64,000 bases of DNA from Candidatus Opimibacter skivensis (GTDB lineage Bacteria; Bacteroidota; Bacteroidia; Chitinophagales; Saprospiraceae): assembly GCA_016721905.1 (NCBI GenBank), contig JADKHH010000001.1, positions 496,001 to 560,000 on the forward strand. The letters are read 5' to 3'. The position numbers and the translations under genes were made by a program. Under the pieces are notes generated by a model, which searched no databases, was not told where the DNA came from, and saw nothing but the letters and a program-made list of their open reading frames with translations. Positions 9,887 through 18,051 of this stretch are shown in pieces (within the stretch, counting starts at the first letter, position 1; each line of letters opens with the position of its first letter).

Positions 9887-10994
9887 CTATGGGATCATGA
9901 ACTTATGATTCAATTGGATTCTGAAATCAGTGGCAATTGCAAAATAAACTCCCGGGAGGTAGATTCAATCTCAAACCAACCTGGTTAGTTAAAAGGGATT
10001 CAACGCTGAGTATCCTTCCCAGTTGATCCACAATCCGCAATTGCCAGATTTGGTCCCCGCTGCCAACAACAGATAATTGCTGTGATCCTGATAGAAACTG
10101 CAGCACATATTCTTCATCCCCGACATCTTCTGACGAAACCGGATTACATACAGGCAATTGGCTACAATATGCCCTTCTGACAAGTGAGCAATCAATGATA
10201 AAAGGATTTTTCTTTCCATCCTGATAATGAGCTATGATATCATTACGCAACAACTCTGCTGAATCAACCGGATCCTGATTATGCCAATCACATAAATATG
10301 AAAGCTGTGAAGCAAAGAAAGATGGATCAGCGGCAACAGCATCCTCTCTGTAAATGGTCCAAAAATAAAACATAGCCCTGGCGATGTCTCCTTTGACTGC
10401 TTCGCGTGGCTCAAAAGACCCATTCATATATTCACTATAGGCATTAATACCATTACTGGGCTTAACCGCCATCTCTTTATCCTTGTAATACCACTTTTGT
10501 GTAAGTTGATCCGGGATGTCCGCAAACGGAAAATTGGCCCGATCTGAATTGATGGCCGTCCTGGAAGGAAATAAATGATACATGTTCACATTACCATCAG
10601 TCCCTTCGTCAGCACCCTTTGCCTGGGGCCATCCATGTTCAAGGTTCATCGATTCAACTTCAAGGCCCGTCCCATATAACCACTGGGATGGGTCAACACC
10701 ATCAGGTAAATACTTAGCGAATCCTGAATAGATACAGCGGACACTGTCACTTTCAGCAAAGACCTTGGCATACAAGGTATCCCTGACCTGACTATCATTT
10801 AGCAACTGGTTCGGAGTATAAGCATCTCTTAAAGCATCAGTCAGTTGTTCCCCATCAAGACCAGGAAACAATTGTGCATGTCCTGCCTGAACGAATCCAC
10901 AGCAAAGAATGAATACCATTAAAATTCTCAATGCCCTATAGACATTACTCACGCTTAATTCTAACATGCTGGCATCAATTGATCTTAAGCCCAC
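9887..10994 (-). CDS. Secreted endonuclease I family nuclease, frameshifted in its type IX sorting signal
   Basis: Endonuclease I (EndA/Bsn-type) nuclease. The catalytic region shows NLEHGWPQAKG followed by MYHLFPSRTAINSDRANFPF, the His/Asn metal-site signature of the family. A signal peptide (RILMVFILCCGFVQAGHAQ) precedes it; M10 may be the true start. The uninterrupted frame stops at 9927 after LPPGSLFCNCH. Removing one base from the CCCGGG run at 9951-9956 restores LPPGVYFAIATDF and ends KFMIP at 9887, which is what a type IX (Por) sorting domain should look like. As written, the signal is destroyed; either the gene is recently damaged or the base is an error. Confidence 0.85.
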
Positions 10995-11012
10995 AAAATA
11001 AGCGGTTGTTCC

Positions 11013-11843
11013 TTATGAACTCTTGATTTTAAAATCTACGGTTATTGTTCCACACTGTTCTTCGATCTCACTGAGGGTAAACTTGAATTGGAGTGCGGCT
11101 TTTCGGGCAATATCCTTTAACTCAGAGTCGGTGGTTGTCGAACCCTTTTGTGTATAGTCCGCCTTGATTACTTTACCAGTTTTATCAACACAAACGCTGA
11201 TGACAACCCTGCCGGTCTTCTGACTACGGTCATTTATCAGTGGTTCATGCAGCACGCCACGATTACCTAATCCCCCTCCGACTCTACCGCTTCCTTTGCT
11301 GATTCCTTCCAGGATATTTGAATTGGGATCACCATTTGGGTCTCCCTGGCTGCCAGGTTTTCCTGTGTTTCCTTTTCCGCTTCCACCCAGTAGATCACCA
11401 TAGGACTTTTTGGTTTTATTGTAAGCTTCCTGACGACTTGCTTCCTCTGTGGCTTTTCGTTGTGCATCAGCTTGAGCTGCCTTTCTGGCGGCTGCTTCCT
11501 TTGCAACAACCGTGCTTTCCTCGGCACTGGTGATACTCTTCTGAGAAACCTGTTTTGCAGGTGTTGCAGGTGTAAATTGTTCTACCTGCTTCTTTTCCTG
11601 CCGTTCTTCAGGCTGAGGAGCGACTTCATTATCAGTTCCCTTTGGGGTTTCCTCTCCTTGACCTTCATCCAGGAGTCCAAGATTCACTAAGAGCCCTTCC
11701 TCCTCCGGAGGCGGGGTTTTGTTTACAATCATTGGTAGAAACAAAGCAATGATGACAAGGATATGGGTGATCAAACTTACAATCCAGCCCTTACCCTGGG
11801 AAGTTTGCTCCTGGGGATTGATCGCAGAATCAAGTGTACTCAT
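11013..11843 (-). CDS. TonB-like energy transducer, orphan
   Basis: 276-residue TonB/TolA-like protein. One N-terminal membrane segment (WIVSLITHILVIIALFLPMIV, about residues 20-40) is followed by a Pro/Glu and Ala/Lys-rich periplasmic linker (about 45-170) and a C-terminal domain with GRVVISVCVDKTGKVIKADY and KAALQFKF, typical of TonB C-terminal folds. It should pass proton-motive energy from ExbB/ExbD to outer-membrane receptors, but no exbB or exbD is adjacent. The nearest gene downstream is the endonuclease (18 bp), so the two may be cotranscribed by position only. Confidence 0.85.
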   Translation of the reverse strand: MSTLDSAINPQEQTSQGKGWIVSLITHILVIIALFLPMIVNKTPPPEEEGLLVNLGLLDEGQGEETPKGTDNEVAPQPEERQEKKQVEQFTPATPAKQVSQKSITSAEESTVVAKEAAARKAAQADAQRKATEEASRQEAYNKTKKSYGDLLGGSGKGNTGKPGSQGDPNGDPNSNILEGISKGSGRVGGGLGNRGVLHEPLINDRSQKTGRVVISVCVDKTGKVIKADYTQKGSTTTDSELKDIARKAALQFKFTLSEIEEQCGTITVDFKIKSS

Positions 11844-11971
11844 TTTACGACTTTATTAAGATGACATCAATACGTAACGACCTCTAAAAGACGCTATGTA
11901 CATCTACGGGCTAAAATTAAGGGATTATTTTCATATTATTAAAATTATTAATGTATAAAGTTTTGACAGGG

Positions 11972-11979
11972 TATCTTTG
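11972..11979 (+). promoter_or_regulatory. Candidate -7 promoter box for the fadN-like gene
   Basis: TATCTTTG followed by CACC matches the Bacteroidota TAnnTTTG box with the same downstream letters as boxes before ychF and gyrA. It implies a leader of about 130 nt. No clear -33 TTTG lies at the expected distance. Confidence 0.5.
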
Positions 11980-12115
11980 CACCTTGGAATCTGAGGATTT
12001 CCCTTAACATGCGCTGGGATTCAGGCTGGCTTTTTACACTTAAACCAATGGAACTTTCTTATGTCTGTCAGTAGCATTCTTTATCTTACACCCACATGTA
12101 ATCTGCTTCATTTTC

Positions 12116-14485
12116 ATGCGAATTATAAAAAAAATAGCCGTCCTCGGATCAGGCGTCATGGGTTCCGGCATAGCCTGCCATTTTGCTAATGCAGGTTTTC
12201 AGGTTATGATGCTGGACTTACCTGGTTCGGGCGAAAATCAACGCCGAAACCAGGTTGCAGAAGATGCCCTTGCATTTGCTGTTAAACAAAAACCTGCTCC
12301 ACTCTATCATTCAGGGTTTATTTCGAGAATCACCACGGGCAATTTTGATGATGACCTGCCCAAAGTCAAAGATGCTGACTGGATCATCGAGGTGATTGTC
12401 GAAAAACTTGAAATCAAGCAATCGCTTTTTGAGCGTGTTGACCAGTACAGGCGTCCGGGAACTATCATCAGTTCCAATACCTCCGGCATTCCCATTCACC
12501 TGATGACTCAAGGTCGATCAGATGATTTTAAGAAACATTTCCTGGGGACCCACTTTTTTAATCCCCCCAGATACCTGCGTCTCCTTGAAATCATTCCAAC
12601 CCCGGATACTGACAAGGATTTGGTGAATTTTCTGATGCAGTTTGGCGAGCGGTTTTTAGGCAAACAAACTGTCCTTTGCAAAGATACCCCTGCGTTTATC
12701 GCCAACCGCGTAGGCGTGTACAGTATGGCCCGCATATTCCAACTAACCGAAGAACTTGGTCTTCCCATCAGCACTGTTGATAAACTGACCGGACCGGTGA
12801 TTGGAAGGCCTAATACCGGCACCTTCAGATTGGCGGACCTTGTCGGACATGACACGGGTGTGAAAGTCATGCAAGGCATTCAGCACAATTGTCCGGATGA
12901 TGAACAAGCCGGTGCTTTCAATGTGCCAGGTTATATGCAATTTCTTTTGGATAATAAATTCCTCGGGAATAAGACAGGACAGGGTTTTTATAAAAAAGGG
13001 GAAGGGAAAAATGCGAAGGGGCAAACGGAATATTTGTCGCTCAATCTCAAGACACTCGAATATGGTACTGATCCCAGGATCGATCTTCCTTCTCTGGGGA
13101 TATCAAAGCAAATAGACGACCCGGAAAAAAGAATCAAAACCATTTATGATGCCCCGGATGATGGAGGCAAACTGATCAAACAACATCTACTTGGTCTATT
13201 CGCCTATGTCAGCAATCGCATACCGGAGATCGCAGATCATATCAATAGTATTGATGATGCATTGAAAGCAGGATTTGCATGGTCCTATGGCCCATTCGAA
13301 TACTGGGACATCATAGGGGTGAAAAGAGGACTTGAAGATGCAAAGGCATCCGGACTTTCTATAAGCCCCTGGGTGCAAAAAATGTTGGATGACGGTTTTG
13401 AATCCTTCTACACCATTAAAGACGGAAAAACACTTGTCTACAATCCGTCAACCAATTCCTATGTACCCATACAAGGAGCTGAAACGAAAGTTAACCTTCA
13501 TGCACTTCGCACTCAATCTCCTGTGTATCGTAACGATGAAGCTGTTCTGCATGATATTGGAGATGGTGTACTTTGCTTCGAATTCAGAAGCAAGGCAAAC
13601 GTCATAGGAGAAGGAATTCTGAGAGGTATCAACGAATCCATCAGGATAGCAGAAGAAGAAGGCTGGAAAGGTTTAGTGATCGGCAACCATGCCACCAATT
13701 TTTCAGTTGGTGCCAATCTCATGCTCATCGGAATGATGGCGTTTCAGGAAGAATGGGATGACCTGGAGATGGCTGTCAATTACTTCCAGCAGACCTCCAT
13801 GCGCTGTAGATATTCGGCAGTGCCGGTTGTAGTAGCAACACAAGGATACGTCTTCGGCGGAGGTTGTGAAATCTCAATGCATTGCGATGGCGTAGCCGCA
13901 GCCGCCGAATCATATATTGGATTAGTGGAGGCAGGTGTTGGTTTAATTCCCGGTGGAGGTGGAACAAAAGAATTTGCTGTCAGGTTATCTGAGTCATTCA
14001 GAAATGGTGATGTACAGATCCCACAACTGATTGACCGATGTAAAACACTGGCTACTGCTTCGGTGGCTACGTCTGCATACGAAGCATATGATCTCGGATA
14101 CCTTGTAAAGGGAAGAGATGAAGTGGTCATCAATAGCACAAATGCCATTACTGAAGCCAAGAGGAAAGTACTCTACCTGAGTCTGAATTATATTCCACCA
14201 ATTCCAAAATCAGATATCCTTGTACTGGGCAGGCAAGGACTTGCCTCCTTATATGCGTTTGCAAATGAATTCAGGCTCGGCGCTTTTGGCTCAGCCCATG
14301 ACATTAAAATAGTACACAAACTTGCATGGGTACTCTGTGGTGGAGATCTGACAGGAGCCCAACTGGTCAATGAACAATACCTCCTGGACCTTGAACGCGA
14401 GGCTTTCCTCTCCCTCTGCGGTGAGCAGAAAACGCTGGAAAGGATCCAGTACATGCTGGAGAATAATAAGCCGTTGAGGAACTAA
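12116..14485 (+). CDS. 3-Hydroxyacyl-CoA dehydrogenase / enoyl-CoA hydratase, FadN/FadB-like
   Basis: Bifunctional beta-oxidation enzyme of 789 residues. Domain order is dehydrogenase first: NAD-binding GSGVMGSG at residues 11-18, FFNPPRYLRLLEIIP and the second dehydrogenase lobe to about 400, then a crotonase-like region from about 470 with FSVGANLM and GGGCEISMHCDG forming the oxyanion-hole area. This order matches FadN rather than E. coli FadB. It converts enoyl-CoA through 3-hydroxyacyl-CoA to 3-ketoacyl-CoA, which the next gene's thiolase cleaves. The stop codon is followed after two bases by a GTGA heptamer tract. Confidence 0.93.
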   Translation: MRIIKKIAVLGSGVMGSGIACHFANAGFQVMMLDLPGSGENQRRNQVAEDALAFAVKQKPAPLYHSGFISRITTGNFDDDLPKVKDADWIIEVIVEKLEIKQSLFERVDQYRRPGTIISSNTSGIPIHLMTQGRSDDFKKHFLGTHFFNPPRYLRLLEIIPTPDTDKDLVNFLMQFGERFLGKQTVLCKDTPAFIANRVGVYSMARIFQLTEELGLPISTVDKLTGPVIGRPNTGTFRLADLVGHDTGVKVMQGIQHNCPDDEQAGAFNVPGYMQFLLDNKFLGNKTGQGFYKKGEGKNAKGQTEYLSLNLKTLEYGTDPRIDLPSLGISKQIDDPEKRIKTIYDAPDDGGKLIKQHLLGLFAYVSNRIPEIADHINSIDDALKAGFAWSYGPFEYWDIIGVKRGLEDAKASGLSISPWVQKMLDDGFESFYTIKDGKTLVYNPSTNSYVPIQGAETKVNLHALRTQSPVYRNDEAVLHDIGDGVLCFEFRSKANVIGEGILRGINESIRIAEEEGWKGLVIGNHATNFSVGANLMLIGMMAFQEEWDDLEMAVNYFQQTSMRCRYSAVPVVVATQGYVFGGGCEISMHCDGVAAAAESYIGLVEAGVGLIPGGGGTKEFAVRLSESFRNGDVQIPQLIDRCKTLATASVATSAYEAYDLGYLVKGRDEVVINSTNAITEAKRKVLYLSLNYIPPIPKSDILVLGRQGLASLYAFANEFRLGAFGSAHDIKIVHKLAWVLCGGDLTGAQLVNEQYLLDLEREAFLSLCGEQKTLERIQYMLENNKPLRN

Positions 14486-14487
14486 AC

Positions 14488-14616
14488 GTGAGTCGTGAAT
14501 CGTGAGTTGTGAGTTGTGAGAAGTGAGTGAAAATACTCTGGAAGCTGGTAGCTGGTAGCTTAGAGCATCCAGAGAAGTAAACTAAATTTTTCTGAAAGCT
14601 GAAAGCTGAGAGCTTA
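14488..14616 (+). repeat. Heptamer repeat tract A (fadN-thiolase spacer)
   Basis: Six consecutive 7-bp units GTGAGTC, GTGAATC, GTGAGTT, GTGAGTT, GTGAGAA, GTGAGTG (14488-14529) begin two bases after the fadN stop. They are followed by AGCTGGT, AGCTGGT, AGCTTAG (14543-14563) and by AGCTGAA, AGCTGAG, AGCTTAA (14597-14617). All share a 7-bp period with a fixed tetramer. This is the only tract between co-directional genes. Confidence 0.9.
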
Positions 14617-14633
14617 ACATTTAAATAAACAAA

Positions 14634-15800
14634 ATGGCATACATCGTAAAAGCATATCGCACCGCAGTAGGTAAAGCTGGAAGAGGTGGGTTCAGCAACT
14701 ACAGATCAGATGATCTCGCAGTAGATTTGATCAGTCATCTTTTAGCACAAGTGCCTCAGCTTGATCCTAAGCGTGTAGATGATGTTATAGTAGGTTGTGC
14801 TAATCCGGAAGGAGAACAAGGCCTTCAGATCGGGAGATTGATTTCCATGCGGGCGCTGGGGCATGATGTGCCTGGCATGACGGTAAATCGTTATTGCGCG
14901 TCAGGACTGGAAGCTATTTCGATAGCTGTCGCAAAAATCAAGGCGGGCATGGGACAATGTTACATAGCCGGTGGAACGGAGTCCATGAGCATGATACCCA
15001 TGACGGGTTACAAATTTGCGCCTAACTATAAAGTTGCATCCACGACCCCCGATTACCTGGCAAGCATGGGTGCTACGGCTGAGGCTGTTGCTGAAAAGTA
15101 TAGTATCAGTCGGGAGGATGCTGATGCATTCGCATTACGATCACATGTTCGGGCAGCAAACGCACTTGATATGGGATATTTCAAGGACGAGATTGTTCCG
15201 ATCATTGTTGATCATGTGGTTGTAAAAGAAGGTAAGAAAGTAAGTAGCACGTTTGTCGTTGATACAGATGAAGGTGTCCGCCGAAGCACATCTTATGAGG
15301 CGCTTGCCAAACTAAAACCTGCGTTCAAACAAGGCGGAATGGTTACAGCAGGAAATTCTTCGCAGACATCAGATGGAGCTGCATTTGTGCTGGTCATGAG
15401 TGAAGCATTAGTAAAAGAATTAAACCTCGATCCAATTGCAAGATTAATCAGTTGCAGTGTAGCTGGCGTTGATCCATTGTATATGGGCATTGGTCCCTGT
15501 GCCGCCATCCCAAAAGCACTTAAACAAGCAGGCATCACGCTTAATGACATCAACCTCATTGAATTAAATGAAGCCTTTGCTACGCAATCACTGGCTGTCA
15601 TCCGTATAGCCGGCCTCGATCCTGAACTTGTCAATGTCAATGGTGGAGCAATAGCACTCGGCCATCCGCTGGGTTGCACCGGAGCAAAATTATCAACACA
15701 ACTCTTTCATGAATTGAAGCGACGCAACCAGAAGTATGGAATGGTCACCGCATGTGTAGGAGGCGGTCAGGGGATCGCGGGGATTTATGAAATGATGTAA
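14634..15800 (+). CDS. fadA: Acetyl-CoA acyltransferase (3-ketoacyl-CoA thiolase)
   Basis: Thiolase of 388 residues that cleaves 3-ketoacyl-CoA with CoA to acetyl-CoA and a shortened acyl-CoA. The catalytic set is complete: nucleophile C88 in NRYCASGLEAI, H344 in GGAIALGHPLGCTG and C374 in VTACVGGGQG. It follows the fadN-like gene, forming a beta-oxidation pair, with the two separated by heptamer tract A. No acyl-CoA dehydrogenase is adjacent. An acetyl-CoA C-acetyltransferase role is the alternative, but the pairing favours degradation. Confidence 0.95.
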   Translation: MAYIVKAYRTAVGKAGRGGFSNYRSDDLAVDLISHLLAQVPQLDPKRVDDVIVGCANPEGEQGLQIGRLISMRALGHDVPGMTVNRYCASGLEAISIAVAKIKAGMGQCYIAGGTESMSMIPMTGYKFAPNYKVASTTPDYLASMGATAEAVAEKYSISREDADAFALRSHVRAANALDMGYFKDEIVPIIVDHVVVKEGKKVSSTFVVDTDEGVRRSTSYEALAKLKPAFKQGGMVTAGNSSQTSDGAAFVLVMSEALVKELNLDPIARLISCSVAGVDPLYMGIGPCAAIPKALKQAGITLNDINLIELNEAFATQSLAVIRIAGLDPELVNVNGGAIALGHPLGCTGAKLSTQLFHELKRRNQKYGMVTACVGGGQGIAGIYEMM

Positions 15801-15805
15801 CTTGG

Positions 15806-16006
15806 TGAGCTATCAGCTATCAGCTATCAGCTATCAGCTCAGCTTCCAGCTTCCAGCTTCCAGAGTATTTTAGGTTGCTGCACGCGATTTGCTGTTCACG
15901 ACTCACCACTCACTCACCACTAACGTCTCACGACTCACGACTCACGTTTCATCCTCTACTCTCCACTCACAACTCACAATTCACAATTCACATCTCACAA
16001 CTCACT
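15806..16006. repeat. Heptamer repeat tract B (thiolase / MazG-like convergent spacer)
   Basis: Begins 5 nt after the thiolase stop with GTGAGC, then four AGCTATC units (15808-15835) and three AGCTTCC units (15841-15861). The right part (15894-16006) read on the minus strand is a run of GTGA-type heptamers (TTGTGAG, ATGTGAA, TTGTGAA, CGTGAGT and variants). It reaches into the stop codon of the minus-strand gene at 16002-16004. The two sides are thus inverted with respect to each other. Confidence 0.9.
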
Positions 16007-16484
16007 TCAAAATCCTATCTAAGTCAGCAGGTGAATAACTGACAGATTTCAGCACCTTCTTATCAGCAGTACGGTACACCAAAAATCCGTGGTGGCTTTC
16101 CTTGATAAAGCCTTGGGTTCCATCCTTCTCCATATAAAAGGCAAGGGTCTCTTCGGCAGTAGCATAATCTTCGCACACCTTGCTCATGTTGGAACGTTGA
16201 ACTTCTTCAAAGAGGTCTTTGAATTTATCTCCTAAACCAAATTCGAGGATGGCACCTGAAAGTACATATTGCAGATCACTGAGTGCATCGGCTATGGCGG
16301 TGAGGTCCTTATCCCTGATGGCATCCTTGAGTTCGTCGAGCTCCTCCTGCAAGAGGTTAATTCTCAGCGCACATCTGTCTTCCCCCGGGATAGCAGGAGA
16401 TTCAAGAATAGGCAGGTGAAAAGTGCGGTGAAATGCTGCGACATCATTTAGCGGAGCGGGTTCTGGAAAGACATGATCTGCCAT
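16002..16484 (-). CDS. MazG-like / phosphoribosyl-ATP pyrophosphohydrolase-family protein
   Basis: 160-residue all-alpha NTP pyrophosphohydrolase-like protein. The metal-binding pattern is visible as LLQEELDEL (EExxE) followed by ADALSDLQYV (ExxD-type helix, here DALSD) around residues 45-80. The C-terminal part (about 110-155) is an extra segment ending in SPADLDRILK. Members hydrolyse nucleoside triphosphates or similar nucleotides, but the substrate cannot be told from sequence. Its TGA stop is part of the first unit of a GTGA heptamer tract. Its start is followed by no close partner. Confidence 0.8.
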   Translation of the reverse strand: MADHVFPEPAPLNDVAAFHRTFHLPILESPAIPGEDRCALRINLLQEELDELKDAIRDKDLTAIADALSDLQYVLSGAILEFGLGDKFKDLFEEVQRSNMSKVCEDYATAEETLAFYMEKDGTQGFIKESHHGFLVYRTADKKVLKSVSYSPADLDRILK

Positions 16485-16540
16485 TGGCTAGCTGTTTAGA
16501 TTACAAATATATCAGGAATGAATTGGTTGTTTAAAATTAA

Positions 16541-16577
16541 AAAGCCCCTGGGGTATAATCACACCAGGGGCTTCTTA
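16541..16577 (-). terminator. Rho-independent terminator after the TPR gene
   Basis: Perfect 10-bp stem AAGCCCCTGG / CCAGGGGCTT (16542-16551 and 16564-16573) with a 12-nt loop. On the minus strand it is followed by TTTTTAATTTTAA. It lies 20 bp beyond the stop of the TPR gene. Confidence 0.9.
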
Positions 16578-16596
16578 AACTATTTATTTTTCTTTG

Positions 16597-17874
16597 TTAG
16601 TTTCCGAGAGCAGCGAGTTTCTGCTTGTACGCTTCTACCAGGTCAAACTTATCCTGACGGGCATATATTTCCTTCAAAGCAATCAAAGTATTGATATCCT
16701 TTGGACTTAATTCTTCTGCCTGCTGGAAAAATGGTAGTGCCTTTACAAACGCATCATCCATCTGCACCTTTTTGGCATCATACTTCTTTGTGCCGGCAGG
16801 TGTGTAATCATTTGACAATGCATTCAATTCTAAAGAATAAGCGGCAGCTTTATTATACCAAAGTGCTCCTATGCTGTAAACAGCATCAAAACTCTTGGCA
16901 TCCTTGACGAGTGCCTGCTGATAATAGGACATAGCTTTCGTAAAACTCTCTTCTGCTGCAGCCGGATCTGTGGCAGACTGATCCTGATACAACTTATCAT
17001 ATATCTGCCCCAGTGTAATATAAATGGAAACATTGTTGGGGTCTAAAGCCGCAGCCTGCTCAAGTTTCTCAACCAGGCTCACCAATTCTCCTTTGGCAAG
17101 CAAGTGGTTGATTTCAGCATACAGCAGTGCTGTATCATCCGGATACTTCTCACGTGCAGCTTTCAGGTATTGTTCTGACAAAGCCGGGTCTTCATCCTTA
17201 TAAAGGTTAATTAAGGCTTCATACACACCTGCCTCAGCAATGCCTTGATCTACTAACTGCTTATACACCGTCTTTGCTTCTTCCATCATCCCGGCCTGCT
17301 GCGCACATAAACCACTATAGTAGAGTGCTTTTGGCTGCTCTGTCGCATCAAAATTGGTCGGTTCATTATTCTTTTTCAGCAGGGCATAGCCATCGTAGGT
17401 TGCTTTAAATGCATCGTACGCTCCTGCATAATTTTGAGTCTGGTACAACGCAGAACCCATGTAATAGATATTCTGAATTCCTGCTGAAAGTCCTTTCATG
17501 GCATCCTTGGTCTGGTAAGACTTATCAGCGAGTTCAGCAGCCATCTTGAAACCCTTAAAGGCCTTACCTGAAGCCATCGGGTCAGCTACTTTATACGCAG
17601 GATCGATCACAAAATGAGCAACATCTGTATTGACTACCGTCATAAAGATATCCCCATAGGTTTGCCATGCGGTCGGATCAATCTTTACCAACGGATCATT
17701 TATGTTGGCATTTGCCAGCGCAACGGCTTCCTCCAATTTATCCGCACTCCCCGAAGGGTCGAGATTGTAGGTACCTAACAATCGTGCAGCTTTTTTAATG
17801 TCCTTTACAGGATCCTGAGCCTGAAGGCCTAAACCTACACAAGCAAAAAGCAAAAGAAACAGTACTTTTTTCAT
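16597..17874 (-). CDS. Secreted TPR-repeat protein
   Basis: 425-residue protein with a signal peptide (MKKVLFLLLFACVGLGLQAQ, cleavage after about residue 20) and a helical body of tetratricopeptide-like repeats, for example ALYYSGLCAQQAGMMEEAKTVYKQLV, AEAGVYEALINLYKDED and VSIYITLGQIYDKLY, with the last repeat near INTLIALKEIYARQDKFDLVEAYKQ. It probably acts as a periplasmic scaffold. No catalytic motif is seen and no specific partner can be named. It lies downstream of gyrA on the same strand with a 177-bp gap and ends at a strong terminator. Confidence 0.85.
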   Translation of the reverse strand: MKKVLFLLLFACVGLGLQAQDPVKDIKKAARLLGTYNLDPSGSADKLEEAVALANANINDPLVKIDPTAWQTYGDIFMTVVNTDVAHFVIDPAYKVADPMASGKAFKGFKMAAELADKSYQTKDAMKGLSAGIQNIYYMGSALYQTQNYAGAYDAFKATYDGYALLKKNNEPTNFDATEQPKALYYSGLCAQQAGMMEEAKTVYKQLVDQGIAEAGVYEALINLYKDEDPALSEQYLKAAREKYPDDTALLYAEINHLLAKGELVSLVEKLEQAAALDPNNVSIYITLGQIYDKLYQDQSATDPAAAEESFTKAMSYYQQALVKDAKSFDAVYSIGALWYNKAAAYSLELNALSNDYTPAGTKKYDAKKVQMDDAFVKALPFFQQAEELSPKDINTLIALKEIYARQDKFDLVEAYKQKLAALGN

Positions 17875-18051
17875 TTACAAGTTGATTTATTCAAGTGAAT
17901 CAGTTTCAAAACTTAAAACCAGGATAACGACGGATTAAATCTCGTAAATACGTTTTCCTTTTGTTAAGGTCAGATTAATAAAGTACTAAAATAAGCCTTC
18001 CGGCCTTTGTTTCAGCACCTCAGTCAAAACCAGACTGCTTTCAACCTGGTC

